Source: Subtercola boreus
GTDB taxonomy: Bacteria; Actinomycetota; Actinomycetes; Actinomycetales; Microbacteriaceae
Length of the DNA: 64,000 nucleotides
NCBI RefSeq assembly: GCF_006716115.1
Contig: NZ_VFOO01000001.1
Location: 2,604,001-2,668,000 of the forward strand
Reading direction: 5' to 3'
Shown one piece after another: positions 7,766 through 17,164 of this stretch. Within the stretch, counting starts at the first letter, position 1. Every line of letters begins with the position of its first letter. A program made the translations under genes and the position numbers. The notes under the pieces are model-generated. The model was given only the letters and a program-made list of their open reading frames with translations, was not told the DNA's origin and did not search any database.

Positions 7766-9462
7766 TGACCACGCCACCCGCCACGCCGCAGCCGACGCCG
7801 CTCGCCGCGCTCCCCGACCACGTGCCCGTGCTCATCGCCGGCGGCGGGCCGAGCGGGCTGTTCCTGGCGCTCGAACTCGCGCACCGCGGCATCCGTTCGC
7901 TCGTCGTCGAACCGCGAGTGGATGTCGACCCCCACCGCCCACGCGCCAAGACCACGAACTCCCGCACCATGACCCATCTGCGCCGACTCGGGCTCGCACA
8001 GGCCCTCCGCGCCGCGGCCGCGCTCGACGCCGACTACTCCGAAGATGTGATCTTCTGCTCGAGCCTGACCGGTTTCGAGGTGAAGCGGTTCCGGCACGCC
8101 TTCCAGCTGCACCGCGAGAGGTTCGAACTGCAGCCGGAGGCCGGCCAGCAGATCGCGCAGCCGGTCGTCGAGACGGTGCTGCGGGAGGCGGCCCGCCGCT
8201 CCGACCTCGTGACGCTCTGCACAGGGCTCCGCGTGACGGGCGTCGATGGCCACACCGTGACCGTCTCCACTGCCACACCGATCTCCACCACCGCAGCGGC
8301 CTCCTCCACCGCAACGACTCCCGCCGTCACAGACGCCGGCAGCCGACAGGTGCACGCCGATTTCCTCGTGGGAGCGGATGGCGGAACCTCCGTCGTTCGC
8401 AAGAGCCTCGGCATCGCGATGCAGGGCGGCTCGGCGAACCGGTCGAACCTGAACGTGCTGTTCCGGTCGACCCGCCTCGCCGACGTCGTGACCCTCGACC
8501 CCGCGGTGCAGTACTGGGTGATGGCTCCGGAGGCCTCGGGCATCATCGGCCGCGCAGACCTCACCGACACGTGGTGGGCGATCGTGCAGGGCGTGGACAT
8601 CGAGCGGAGTGACCTCGACCCCGCGGCACTCATCCGCGCCATGGCCGGTTCAGACATCGACGTCGATGTCATCGCCACCGACCCCTGGACCGCCCGCATG
8701 CTGCTCGCCGACAGTTACGGCCGCGACGGCGTGTACCTCATCGGCGACGCTGCCCACCTCAACCCTCCGTGGGGCGGCCACGGCTTCAACACCTGCATCG
8801 GCGACGCCGCGAACCTCGGCTGGAAGATCGCCGCCACCCTCGACGGGTGGGGCGGTGACGCGCTGCTGGCAAGCTACGAGCCCGAACGCCGGCCGGTCGC
8901 GGCCCGCACGATCCGCGAGGCGGCCGCGAACGGCCACGCCCTCGCGAACGACTTCGCCGACGCCCTGCTCGGCAGCGACAGCCCCGAGGGCGAAGCACTG
9001 CGTGCCTGGGCATCCGACGCCCTCGACGTTAAAAGGAGTGAGTTCAGCTCTCTCGGCCTGGTGCTCGGGTACTCCTACGCCGACTCCCCGCTCGTCGCCC
9101 CCGACCCCGAACCGGCACCCGCCGAGAGTCCCATCGACTATGTGGCCTCGGCTCGGCCCGGGATGCTGCTGCCCCACGTCTGGCTCGCCGACGGCACTTC
9201 GGTCTACGACCTGCTCGACGACCGGGGTTTCACCCTGTTCGTCGCCGCCGGCGCGGACTTCGACCTCGACAGCAGGCACGGCATCCCCGTTCACACCGTC
9301 GTGCTCGCCGACACCGCCCTCTTCGCCCGCTGGGGTGCGCCGGCCGTTCTGGTGCGACCCGACCAGCACGTCGCCTGGCGCGGGTCGACCGCTTCGCATG
9401 CCGCGGCCGCACTCGACCGCGCCGCAGGCTGGGCGCGCACCCTCCAGGAGGCAGCCCCGTGA
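7765..9462 (+). CDS. FAD-dependent aromatic monooxygenase (PheA/TfdB family)
   Basis: A 565-residue flavoprotein hydroxylase. The Rossmann motif is VLIAGGGPSGLFLALE near residue 20, and the second FAD motif is GVYLIGDAAHLNPPWGGHG around residue 320. A C-terminal thioredoxin-like domain, typical of phenol hydroxylases, follows from about residue 440. An alanine- and threonine-rich insertion near residue 170 is unusual. The ATG overlaps the stop of the FAH gene by one base; a GTG one codon earlier is possible. It would hydroxylate a phenolic ring with NAD(P)H and oxygen, here probably a phloroglucinol- or protocatechuate-like product of flavonol cleavage. Confidence 0.88.
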   Translation: MTTPPATPQPTPLAALPDHVPVLIAGGGPSGLFLALELAHRGIRSLVVEPRVDVDPHRPRAKTTNSRTMTHLRRLGLAQALRAAAALDADYSEDVIFCSSLTGFEVKRFRHAFQLHRERFELQPEAGQQIAQPVVETVLREAARRSDLVTLCTGLRVTGVDGHTVTVSTATPISTTAAASSTATTPAVTDAGSRQVHADFLVGADGGTSVVRKSLGIAMQGGSANRSNLNVLFRSTRLADVVTLDPAVQYWVMAPEASGIIGRADLTDTWWAIVQGVDIERSDLDPAALIRAMAGSDIDVDVIATDPWTARMLLADSYGRDGVYLIGDAAHLNPPWGGHGFNTCIGDAANLGWKIAATLDGWGGDALLASYEPERRPVAARTIREAAANGHALANDFADALLGSDSPEGEALRAWASDALDVKRSEFSSLGLVLGYSYADSPLVAPDPEPAPAESPIDYVASARPGMLLPHVWLADGTSVYDLLDDRGFTLFVAAGADFDLDSRHGIPVHTVVLADTALFARWGAPAVLVRPDQHVAWRGSTASHAAAALDRAAGWARTLQEAAP

Positions 9463-10697
9463 CCAGCTCGAACTTTCGCGACTACGTCTATCCGCCCGAG
9501 CATCCGAGAGTAGCCTCGCTCCGCGGCCTCGACGCACGCGCCTACGCCGAGACCGCCACGACCGACAGCTTCGCCGGCCCGATGATCGAGGGCTGGGCGA
9601 AGCTCTACCCCGTGGCCTATGTCGGGCTCACCACCGACGGGCACGTGCAGCCTGGTCTCTTCGACCTCCGCGACGAGAACGCACCCGTGCGGGAGATGAC
9701 GGCCGCGGCATCCACTCTGCTCGACTCCCTCGAGACCGCGGAGGCCGCACGGCTCCGCTACCCGCTCGACGCGCACGAGTGGCGCAGCTGGGCGAACCCC
9801 GAATTCATGCAGCACGACACCGGTCTGCGGCTCGACGAGCTCTCCGACGAGACCGTCGCCGCCATCCTCGCCGTCGTCGAAGCGAGCCTCAGTCCGGAAG
9901 GATTCCGGCTCGTGCGCGACCTGATGTACATCAACGGCTACCTCGGCGCGGTCGTCGAACTGCCCGCGCTGATGAACGAGCGGAGCTACAACTTCGCCCT
10001 CTACGGCGACCCCTCGCCCGATGCACCCTGGGGCTGGCAGCTGTTCGGTCACCACGTCGCGCTGAACTGCCTGGTGGTCGGCGGCCAGCAGGTGGTGTCA
10101 CCCGTCTTCCTCGGCGCAGAACCGAGCTCGGTCGACAGCGGCCCGCGCGCCGGGCTGCGGGTCTTCGACGACCGCATCGCGACCGCCCGCGCCCTCATGG
10201 CCGCCCTCGAACCGTCGGTGCGGCATCGGGTCGTCAGCTACGCACAGCTGGTGGATCCCGCCATGCCGCCCGGACGCATCCACCCCGGCGACGAACGTCA
10301 TCTCGGCGGATGCTTCCGCGACAACGCGGTCGTGCCCTATGAGGGCGTGCGGGTCACCGAGTTCGACGCGCGCGGGCAGCAGCTCGTGCTGGAGCTGGCG
10401 CGGCAGTTCTTCGCCATCCTCCCGGCGGGACCAGCCGCGGCGAAACTCGCCGACGTCGAAGCGCACCTCGACGAGACGTGGTTCTCCTGGATCGGCGGCT
10501 TCGAGGGTGCTGCTCCCTTCTACTTCCGCATCCAGAGTCCGGTGACCATGCTCGAGCTCGACCACCACACGGGTGTGTTCCTCTCGAACGACGAGCCGGG
10601 CGACTTCCACATCCACACGGTCATCCGCACCCCGAACGCGAACGACTACGGCCGCGTGCTCGTCGAACTCGCGACCGGCCGGAAGCTCATCGCGTGA
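9459..10697 (+). CDS. DUF3500 family protein
   Basis: A 412-residue protein that I recognise as DUF3500: the conserved parts include DLMYINGYLGAV, YGDPSPDAPWGWQLFGHH and the late HIHTVIRTPNANDYG. Histidines in FGHHVAL and HHTGVF could bind a metal. No signal peptide. The GTG start overlaps the previous stop (GTGA), with a strong AGGAGG site seven bases upstream. The biochemical role of the family is not settled; members often lie in catabolic clusters, and its place between the monooxygenase and the esterase suggests it acts on a pathway intermediate. Confidence 0.8.
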   Translation: MTSSNFRDYVYPPEHPRVASLRGLDARAYAETATTDSFAGPMIEGWAKLYPVAYVGLTTDGHVQPGLFDLRDENAPVREMTAAASTLLDSLETAEAARLRYPLDAHEWRSWANPEFMQHDTGLRLDELSDETVAAILAVVEASLSPEGFRLVRDLMYINGYLGAVVELPALMNERSYNFALYGDPSPDAPWGWQLFGHHVALNCLVVGGQQVVSPVFLGAEPSSVDSGPRAGLRVFDDRIATARALMAALEPSVRHRVVSYAQLVDPAMPPGRIHPGDERHLGGCFRDNAVVPYEGVRVTEFDARGQQLVLELARQFFAILPAGPAAAKLADVEAHLDETWFSWIGGFEGAAPFYFRIQSPVTMLELDHHTGVFLSNDEPGDFHIHTVIRTPNANDYGRVLVELATGRKLIA

Positions 10698-10740
10698 GCG
10701 CCGTGGGTGTGCAGGATCACAACCGAACGAGGGGATGGCA

Positions 10741-11628
10741 ATGAGAACGGTGGAATTCGCGGCCGGCCTGAAGGCCGACATCTACGTGCCTGCCAGTGAT
10801 GCCCGGGGTGCCGGCGAGGCTGGCGACGCCGGCGTCGCGCGCGAAGCCCTGCCGGTCATCCTCTGGCTGCACGGCGGAGCCTGGCGGGTCGGCGACCGCA
10901 CCCTCGCCCCCGACCTGCAGCGCTACTTCGCCGACCGCGGATTCGCGATGGTGAGTATCGACTACCGGCTCAGCGGCGACGCCGTGTTCCCCGCGCAGCT
11001 CGATGACGTGCGCACGGCGATCCGCTGGGTGAAGGAGCACGCCGCCGACTACAGCTTCGACCCCGACGCGATCGGCCTCTGGGGCTCGTCGGCGGGCGGG
11101 CACCTCGCGGCCCTCGCAGCGGTGACCGCCGATGCGGCGGATATCGCCACCGCCGTGCACGCGGTCGTCGACGGTTACGGCGCGGCAGACCTGCTCGCCC
11201 CCGACCAGGACGTTCCGCCGACCGTGGGCCTCCTCGGCGGCCCCGTGCAGGAGCGCCGCGACCTCGCCATCGCGGCAAGCCCGGCCCGCCACGTGACATC
11301 CTCAGCACCGCCGTTCCTCATCCTGCACGGCGGCGCCGACCCGCTCGTGCCCGCCAGCCAGAGCGTCACCCTCTTCGAGGCGCTGGCGGCCGCCGACGTG
11401 CCTGCCACCCTCTACGTGATCGACGGCTTCGGCCACGGCTTCTTCAACCCGGTCGGGGGCGAGGAACTGGCCGGCCCGCCGATCGACGCGGGGCACCTCG
11501 AAGCCGACCCGCACGCGAACGCGACTGTGCGCGTGCACCCCGCGGCTCCCGGCGACGCCATCAGCCCGCCCGCGGCATCCTTCGACCTCATCGAATCCTT
11601 CTTCCGCACCCACCTCACCCGCCCCTGA
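10741..11628 (+). CDS. Alpha/beta hydrolase, carboxylesterase/HSL type
   Basis: A 295-residue hydrolase. It has the oxyanion motif LHGGAWRVGD, the nucleophile elbow GSSAGG, the acid in GGADPLVP and the histidine in GFGHGFFNP, so the catalytic triad is complete. Two in-frame ATGs occur; the second (10741) has GAGGGG at the right distance, while the first would leave no spacing. Next to a quercetinase, such an enzyme is a good candidate for hydrolysing the depside ester left after C-ring cleavage; that assignment is an inference. Cytoplasmic. Confidence 0.85.
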   Translation: MRTVEFAAGLKADIYVPASDARGAGEAGDAGVAREALPVILWLHGGAWRVGDRTLAPDLQRYFADRGFAMVSIDYRLSGDAVFPAQLDDVRTAIRWVKEHAADYSFDPDAIGLWGSSAGGHLAALAAVTADAADIATAVHAVVDGYGAADLLAPDQDVPPTVGLLGGPVQERRDLAIAASPARHVTSSAPPFLILHGGADPLVPASQSVTLFEALAAADVPATLYVIDGFGHGFFNPVGGEELAGPPIDAGHLEADPHANATVRVHPAAPGDAISPPAASFDLIESFFRTHLTRP

Positions 11629-11685
11629 CGCCCATCCCCACCAGGCGATCCCACCCGACGACCGCCCCACCTGAAAGCGACGACG

Positions 11686-12738
11686 ATGCCCGACACCCCA
11701 CCCACCCCCGTGGTCAACCAGCTGCCCGGTGAGACCCTCCCCTACGTCATGAGTGCCGGCGAAGGTGCCCGCTACGAGATCGACGGACGCCTGTTCACTC
11801 TCATCGCCCGCCCCGAAGACACCGGATCCCTGTTCGGCGCCCACTACGTCTCCGGCGGGCGCGGCGCCGAAGCCCCGTTCGCCGTGCACGCCACCGAGCA
11901 CCAGACCGTCGTCGTCTTCGACGGACTCGTGCACTTCTGGCTCGGCGACCGGGCCCGCATCCTCGCCCCCGGCGACACCGTCTCGATCCCGGCCGGCACG
12001 CCGTTCGCCTACCGCTTCGCCAGCAACTACACGCGCATCCTCCTCTACTCCGCGGGCGGCGCCTCCCTCGGGCTCGTGCCCCGCGTCGGCCTGCCGGTCG
12101 ATGCCCACGTGCATCCGGCCCGCCCCGAGCATCCGGTGACCGTCGACGAACTGCGCGACGTCGGCGCCGAATTCGGTATCGGCTACCCCGACCTGCAGAA
12201 GACGGATGCCGCCCTGCAGCACGACGAGACCCGGCCGGCCGGCACGGTGCCCTACTTCCTGAGCTCGGGCGAAGGCGAGCGCACGCGCACCTTCAACCAG
12301 CTCAACACCTTCCTCTCGCGCGGCGAGAACACCGGCTCCGACTACTTCGCGATGCACACCACGGGGGCGAAGGCGGGATACATTCCCCTGCACTTCCACC
12401 AGCGGCACACCGAGAACTTCCTCTGCCTGGAGGGGCGCATCTGGCTGCACGTCAACGGACGCGAGGTGCTGCTCACCAAGGGCGATTTCGTGCACGCGCC
12501 AGCGGGCACCATCCATTCCTTCTCACTCGACTCGAACCACACCCAGATGATCGGATTCCTCGCACCCTCCATCTTCGAGAAGTTCTTCGACTACATGAAC
12601 GAACCGACGACGGATGCGGTCTACCCCGAAGGCGGCGAGTTCTTCTTCCCGGGCGAGGGTTTCGCCCGGGCCCAGGCCGAACTCGACCTCGTCGTCGTCG
12701 GCGCTCCCCCCGCCCGGACGGTGGCGCTCGATGTCTGA
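11686..12738 (+). CDS. Quercetin 2,3-dioxygenase-type bicupin
   Basis: A 350-residue double cupin resembling B. subtilis QdoI, which cleaves the flavonol C ring with oxygen and releases carbon monoxide. The C-terminal cupin keeps the metal site: HFHQRHTE supplies two histidines and the glutamate, and GTIHSFSL supplies the third histidine. In the N-terminal cupin the equivalent stretch is AVHATEHQ with phenylalanine in place of the last histidine, so that site looks unable to bind metal, unlike QdoI where both are filled. It overlaps the GH1 gene by eight bases. The exact flavonol cannot be read from sequence. Confidence 0.85.
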   Translation: MPDTPPTPVVNQLPGETLPYVMSAGEGARYEIDGRLFTLIARPEDTGSLFGAHYVSGGRGAEAPFAVHATEHQTVVVFDGLVHFWLGDRARILAPGDTVSIPAGTPFAYRFASNYTRILLYSAGGASLGLVPRVGLPVDAHVHPARPEHPVTVDELRDVGAEFGIGYPDLQKTDAALQHDETRPAGTVPYFLSSGEGERTRTFNQLNTFLSRGENTGSDYFAMHTTGAKAGYIPLHFHQRHTENFLCLEGRIWLHVNGREVLLTKGDFVHAPAGTIHSFSLDSNHTQMIGFLAPSIFEKFFDYMNEPTTDAVYPEGGEFFFPGEGFARAQAELDLVVVGAPPARTVALDV

Positions 12739-14005
12739 AACCTTCGCGCCCGACTTCCTCTGGGGCGTCGCCACCGCCGGCCACCAGGTCGAGGGTGACA
12801 ACAACACCAGCGACACCTGGTTCCTCGAGCACGTCACGCCCACCATCTTCCGCGACCCGTCGGGCCGCGCCTGCAACAGCTGGGAGCTCTGGCAGACCGA
12901 CCTCGACCTCGCCGCCGGCATGGGCCTGAACGCCTTCCGCTTCTCTGTCGAGTGGGCGCGCATCGAGCCCTCCCCCGGCGAGTTCTCGGAGGAGGCCCTC
13001 GCGCACTACGAGGCGTTGATCGATGGATGTCTCGCCCGAGGCCTCGCGCCCGTTGTCACCTTCAGCCACTTCACCTCGCCCCACTGGTTCGCCGCGCGTG
13101 GCGGCTTCCTCGACCCGGAATCGGCCGATCTCTTCGCCCGCTACTGCGGCATCGTCATGGACCGGTTCGGTGACCGCATCGCCCTGGCCGTGACCTTCAA
13201 CGAGCCCAATCTCTGCCAGATGCTGAGCTGGGCGAACCTGCCCCCGTTCATCGCCGACCTCGAACGAGCCACCCTCGAAGCCGCCGCTCGCGCAGCCGGC
13301 GTCTCGTGCTACCGCGTCGGCAACGTCATGCTCCCCGAGGACTTCGCCGCCATGACCGAGGGCATGACCCGAGCGCACCTCGCAGCGAAGGCCGCCATCA
13401 AGGCCCGGCGCCCCTCACTCCCCGTGGGTCTCTCGATTGCCATCGTCGACGACGTCGCCCTCCCCGGCGGCGAGGAGTTGCGCGACCGCAAGCGCGCCGA
13501 GGTCTACGACCACTGGCTCGACCTCGCCCGGGCCGATGACTTCATCGGCGTGCAGAACTACGAACGCCTGACCTACGACGCCTCGGGCGAGGTCTCGCTG
13601 CCGACCGGCACCCCCGTCAACGAACAGGGCACCGCCGTCGAACCCGACTCCCTGCGGGGCGCCGTCGCCTACGCCTTCGCACGAAGCGGCGTGCCGGTCT
13701 TCGTCACCGAGCACGGCATCAGTGCCGCAGACGACACCCTGCGCGCCGGCTTCATCGAGCCGTCGCTCGCTGGCCTCGGCCAGGCCATGGCTGCGGGCAT
13801 CCCGGTGCTCGGCTACTGCCACTGGTCGCTGATGGACAACTTCGAGTGGATCTTCGGCTACTCCCGCCACCTCGGCCTGCACTCCGTCGACTTCACCACC
13901 TTCGAGCGCACCCCCAAGCCGAGCGCCGCCGCCTACGCGGCGGCCGTCGCCGCCCGCCGCACACCGACCGCCAAGTTCCGAGAAGGTTTGATCGCCAGCA
14001 GCTAG
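12731..14005 (+). CDS. Beta-glucosidase, glycoside hydrolase family 1, with altered C-terminal tail
   Basis: A 424-residue GH1 enzyme. The barrel starts FLWGVATAGHQVEGD; the acid/base glutamate is in TFNEPN and the nucleophile in FVTEHGIS; the aglycone/sugar site WSLMDNFEW is present. It probably releases glucose from flavonoid glucosides before the quercetinase acts. The last 274 bases of homology (13684-13957) are repeated at 17165. There the frame ends VAARI and stop, whereas here it runs on for about 15 residues (RTPTAKFREGLIASS) into foreign DNA. The tail lies outside the barrel, so activity may be kept, but the gene end was clearly rebuilt by an insertion. Confidence 0.9.
   Translation: MSETFAPDFLWGVATAGHQVEGDNNTSDTWFLEHVTPTIFRDPSGRACNSWELWQTDLDLAAGMGLNAFRFSVEWARIEPSPGEFSEEALAHYEALIDGCLARGLAPVVTFSHFTSPHWFAARGGFLDPESADLFARYCGIVMDRFGDRIALAVTFNEPNLCQMLSWANLPPFIADLERATLEAAARAAGVSCYRVGNVMLPEDFAAMTEGMTRAHLAAKAAIKARRPSLPVGLSIAIVDDVALPGGEELRDRKRAEVYDHWLDLARADDFIGVQNYERLTYDASGEVSLPTGTPVNEQGTAVEPDSLRGAVAYAFARSGVPVFVTEHGISAADDTLRAGFIEPSLAGLGQAMAAGIPVLGYCHWSLMDNFEWIFGYSRHLGLHSVDFTTFERTPKPSAAAYAAAVAARRTPTAKFREGLIASS
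13684..13957 (+). repeat. 274 bp direct repeat, left copy
   Basis: This 3' part of the GH1 gene matches 17165-17438 at 272 of 274 positions. The two differences are both silent third-position changes (Ala GCT/GCC and Ser TCG/TCA). The repeats bracket the low-GC SIR2-STAND segment. They are much longer than typical recombinase att sites and no integrase gene lies between them, so homologous recombination or a duplication is more likely than site-specific integration. Confidence 0.95.
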
Positions 14006-14304
14006 ATTCGGTCGAACTGAAGGCCGAAGTTGAACAATGCCCTCAAAACTCCACTCTCGATCAACCTGCCCTAACCGAGATTCTTCTATCAATGCAGAAG
14101 ACCCGTTGAGTGCGACGCATGTATTCAAGGATGCTGTGCCCGAACACACATTGGGTGCTTGGTGGGACTGTTGGCTAGGACCCGGCTATTACCCCCAAAG
14201 GCTGTCCGATCTGAGTAGACCGTTTTGAAACGACGTCATGCTGCCATTGGAATAGCCTGCTACCAGAGCACATTGTCAGTCCGGGTGGGTCGGGGGATTT
14301 AGTA
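14006..14304 (+). other. Low-GC spacer upstream of the defence gene
   Basis: About 300 bases with no convincing gene. Composition is clearly lower in GC than the flanking operon and belongs to the inserted segment. The open frame at 14037-14228 (63 codons) shows no family features I recognise and has no clear ribosome site. The region should hold the promoter of the SIR2-STAND gene, whose start is preceded by GGGGGA, but I see no strong -35/-10 pair. Confidence 0.5.
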
Positions 14305-17106
14305 ATGGTGAATTTTGGGTCAGAAAGCGATCTAGTCGCAAGACTTTCTTATGCGATAAGCGACAATAATCCGCGACCGATTGCCTTCCTTACGGGGTCG
14401 GGTCTAAGTGTGCCGTCAGTTCCGGGAGTCACTGCGACATTGCAGATACTCCGGAAAGCGTTCCCGGTCGAGGAGCAGGTTGAACTGGATGCACTGCTGG
14501 CGAAACATAGAGAGGCGGGAGAAAAGTATCGACAAGCTTTCCAGTTTCTCGGTATTCGTCGCCCTCCGGCATTGTCCGAGCGCGTCCTAAAAATTGCCAC
14601 ACTTAGGGCATACGACCGAACCGGGATCGATGAGAATGACCTATTGTCCATGGCTCCGGAACTGGAAGCGAACCAGAGCGGATGGAAGCTTCCGCCGGGA
14701 CAGGCCGCACTCGGCCGAATTCTCTCGGGTCTTCCACCTCGTTTGCGTGGCCCTGTCTTCACGACCAACTTCGATCCCTTAACCGAGATTGCGGTACGAC
14801 GAGCGGGCGGGGTTGCAACACCCTACATACATGCAGACGACAGTTCATTTATTGCTAATTTACGAGTACAGACGGGCGCGAGCGTCATCCATCTGCACGG
14901 CTATTGGCGAGACTCGCAGGTGCGCAACACCTCAGATCAGTTAGAACAAGATCGGCCCAACCTAGCGGCTTCCCTTCGAGTGACTTTGGAGAGACATACT
15001 CTCTTGGTGATCGGTTATGGCGGATGGTCCGACGTGATTTCTCGATCGCTCCTTAGCGCGATAAGGCAGCAGCAGAGCGGCGAGCTTGACGTTTTGTGGT
15101 GCTTGCATGAAAGTGAACGTGAACTCACGACGGGATCATCAAGCGAAGAAACCCTGAGCGGTTTCTCAAGTGCCCCGGGAAATGTGCAGTTCTACGCGGG
15201 AATCGACGCGAACGTGGTGCTGCCAATGCTCGAAAAAAGAATTGCTAGCGTCCTCAGTTACGACGACGGGCGCCGCCTAAGCGGTGCCAGTCTCCTCGGC
15301 TGGACGACCATCACCCGCTCGGAGCTCGATGAGGTGAAGCCAAACGCTACCGTCGCTGCGGCTTTGACCTTTTTTGACGGCCGAATTCCGTCTTGGCACG
15401 ACGCCGTGAGTTCTCATATACCAAGACGTGACTCGACGATACAGATCTTCAACGAAATTTCAGCTTCAGATGCCGCGAAATTGTCTACTTTGACCGTGCT
15501 AACGGGGCCTAGTGGCGAAGGAAAGTCTACGGTTTCGCGTCAGGTGGCTGCGATGCTAGCAAGCGATGAATCTCAAAACTTTCGCGTCTTCGTTCTGGAG
15601 GGTGATCACTTTGGAACGCTTGCTTCCATTCTTCGGTTACCGACGGATGCCTCTTACCTTCTGCTGATAGATGAGGCCCATAGGTTTGTAAATCGAATCC
15701 AAGATTTGGTAAAGGATCTTCAAGCCTCTGGCCGCTACGGAATCCACCTTCTTGTTGTTAGCGGCGATACTGATTGGGCTTCGGTTGGAGGCTCGAATTT
15801 TGCGTGGAACCGATTCGTCTCAACGAACGTCCACCAACTAAACGGCTTGACTCATATCGACGCTACGGCGATGGTCGGTGCGTGGGAAGCGATTGGCGCC
15901 AAGGCGCTGGGTGAACTTCAGTGGTACGACTCACAGGAACAACGTGTAGATGCGCTCTTGGATTTCTCATTTGGCGAGGCGATTGCCGGACCGGGAACAC
16001 TCTTGGGTGCGCTGCTCACCACGCGGTACGACCGCAAAGGACTGCGAGAACACATCAAACAACTTTTGGAGCGTTTGCGCACCCGACTCATTCCCCCAGC
16101 TAACAATTCGTCGTTGCTGGACGCGTTGGTAGCTATCTCGGTCCCGCACGCCTACGGTGTTTTCGCGCTAAACTCCTCTGTCCTGGCTGACGCGTTCGAC
16201 ATGAGTCCTGTCGAACTCAACGCCTACATCCTGATTCCGCTTGGCGAAGAAGCGGCAATCACTTTTGCGTCTGGCCACATAGTTGTGCGTCATGAGCTGA
16301 TCGCTTCGGCAATCATCGACCTCTGCCTGGAAACAGGCTACGACCTTGAGTCGGCAACCAAACGCATTGTCGCTGCAGCGGCCCGCCACATACTTCATGG
16401 CGGCTACAGCCCTGGGATGGCGCAGATTACATACCTTGCGTCCCGCATTACGGACATGCCAAAGCTCGCTTTAGTTGCTGCCGATGCCGCGGTTGAGGCT
16501 GCACCGGACAGACTCTCCTACCGGACTTCGAGGAGTAAAGTGCTCCGCACCGCGAGAAGAGCGATTGACGCAGCAACCGAAAACGAATCTTCGTTACCGT
16601 TAATCCTTCACCCTGACAATGTGAATCAGGCTCGAGGTTACTTTGTGGAATGGGGGGTAGTTGAGGGGTTGCTTGAGAACTTCGCACGCAATGCGATGTT
16701 GGCGGGAGTAGCGCTTCAAGATGGAGTATCCCTCGGCGGGCTAGACACGGAACAATCCGAAAGAGGACTATCTTGCCTCGTATTAGCCCTCCGCCGGCTG
16801 CAGGAAAACAATCCACAACCCGAGATCCTGCAGGCGCTTGCTGCTGCCACTGTCCTTGCTAGAGCTTGTGGGCAGAAGTCGGCAACTGGGCGGGAATGGC
16901 TTCGAGTGGCGGAGCGAATGGTCGACAAAAATGGAGCGAGTTATCCGAAGCTCGATGGCAGTGACTCTGCGACCAAGGCGCTCAGAATCGGGCTAAATGC
17001 ATGCCGGGCCCGACTTGAGAGGCCATTCCCGACTGCATTTCCACGAACCGACTTCCAATTCTTATCATTGCAAAGGCTTCTCGCAAATCCCAGACAGTGG
17101 TACTAA
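14305..17106 (+). CDS. SIR2-STAND NTPase, probable anti-phage defence protein (Avs-like)
   Basis: A 933-residue protein. Residues 25-280 are a SIR2-like NADase domain: TGSGLSVPS, then TTNFD (asparagine near 154), HLHGYWRD (histidine near 197) and LLVIGYGGWSD, so the catalytic asparagine and histidine are kept. From about 380 comes a P-loop ATPase with Walker A GPSGEGKST (near 400) and Walker B LLLIDEAHR (near 453). Residues 600-933 are helical and repeat-like, probably the sensor. This layout is that of STAND defence proteins, which deplete NAD when a phage protein is sensed. Codon use and GC are unlike the neighbours, showing recent transfer. Single-gene system; the trigger is unknown. Confidence 0.85.
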   Translation: MVNFGSESDLVARLSYAISDNNPRPIAFLTGSGLSVPSVPGVTATLQILRKAFPVEEQVELDALLAKHREAGEKYRQAFQFLGIRRPPALSERVLKIATLRAYDRTGIDENDLLSMAPELEANQSGWKLPPGQAALGRILSGLPPRLRGPVFTTNFDPLTEIAVRRAGGVATPYIHADDSSFIANLRVQTGASVIHLHGYWRDSQVRNTSDQLEQDRPNLAASLRVTLERHTLLVIGYGGWSDVISRSLLSAIRQQQSGELDVLWCLHESERELTTGSSSEETLSGFSSAPGNVQFYAGIDANVVLPMLEKRIASVLSYDDGRRLSGASLLGWTTITRSELDEVKPNATVAAALTFFDGRIPSWHDAVSSHIPRRDSTIQIFNEISASDAAKLSTLTVLTGPSGEGKSTVSRQVAAMLASDESQNFRVFVLEGDHFGTLASILRLPTDASYLLLIDEAHRFVNRIQDLVKDLQASGRYGIHLLVVSGDTDWASVGGSNFAWNRFVSTNVHQLNGLTHIDATAMVGAWEAIGAKALGELQWYDSQEQRVDALLDFSFGEAIAGPGTLLGALLTTRYDRKGLREHIKQLLERLRTRLIPPANNSSLLDALVAISVPHAYGVFALNSSVLADAFDMSPVELNAYILIPLGEEAAITFASGHIVVRHELIASAIIDLCLETGYDLESATKRIVAAAARHILHGGYSPGMAQITYLASRITDMPKLALVAADAAVEAAPDRLSYRTSRSKVLRTARRAIDAATENESSLPLILHPDNVNQARGYFVEWGVVEGLLENFARNAMLAGVALQDGVSLGGLDTEQSERGLSCLVLALRRLQENNPQPEILQALAAATVLARACGQKSATGREWLRVAERMVDKNGASYPKLDGSDSATKALRIGLNACRARLERPFPTAFPRTDFQFLSLQRLLANPRQWY

Positions 17107-17164
17107 TTTAACCTGACGTTTAGCTTGGTGCGCTTTGTGAGGCATGCGCGACCAACCTGAGGCA

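Noticed and set aside
14037-14228. A 63-codon gene in the insertion
   Set aside because: No ribosome site, no recognisable family and no conserved pattern; kept only as part of the spacer description.
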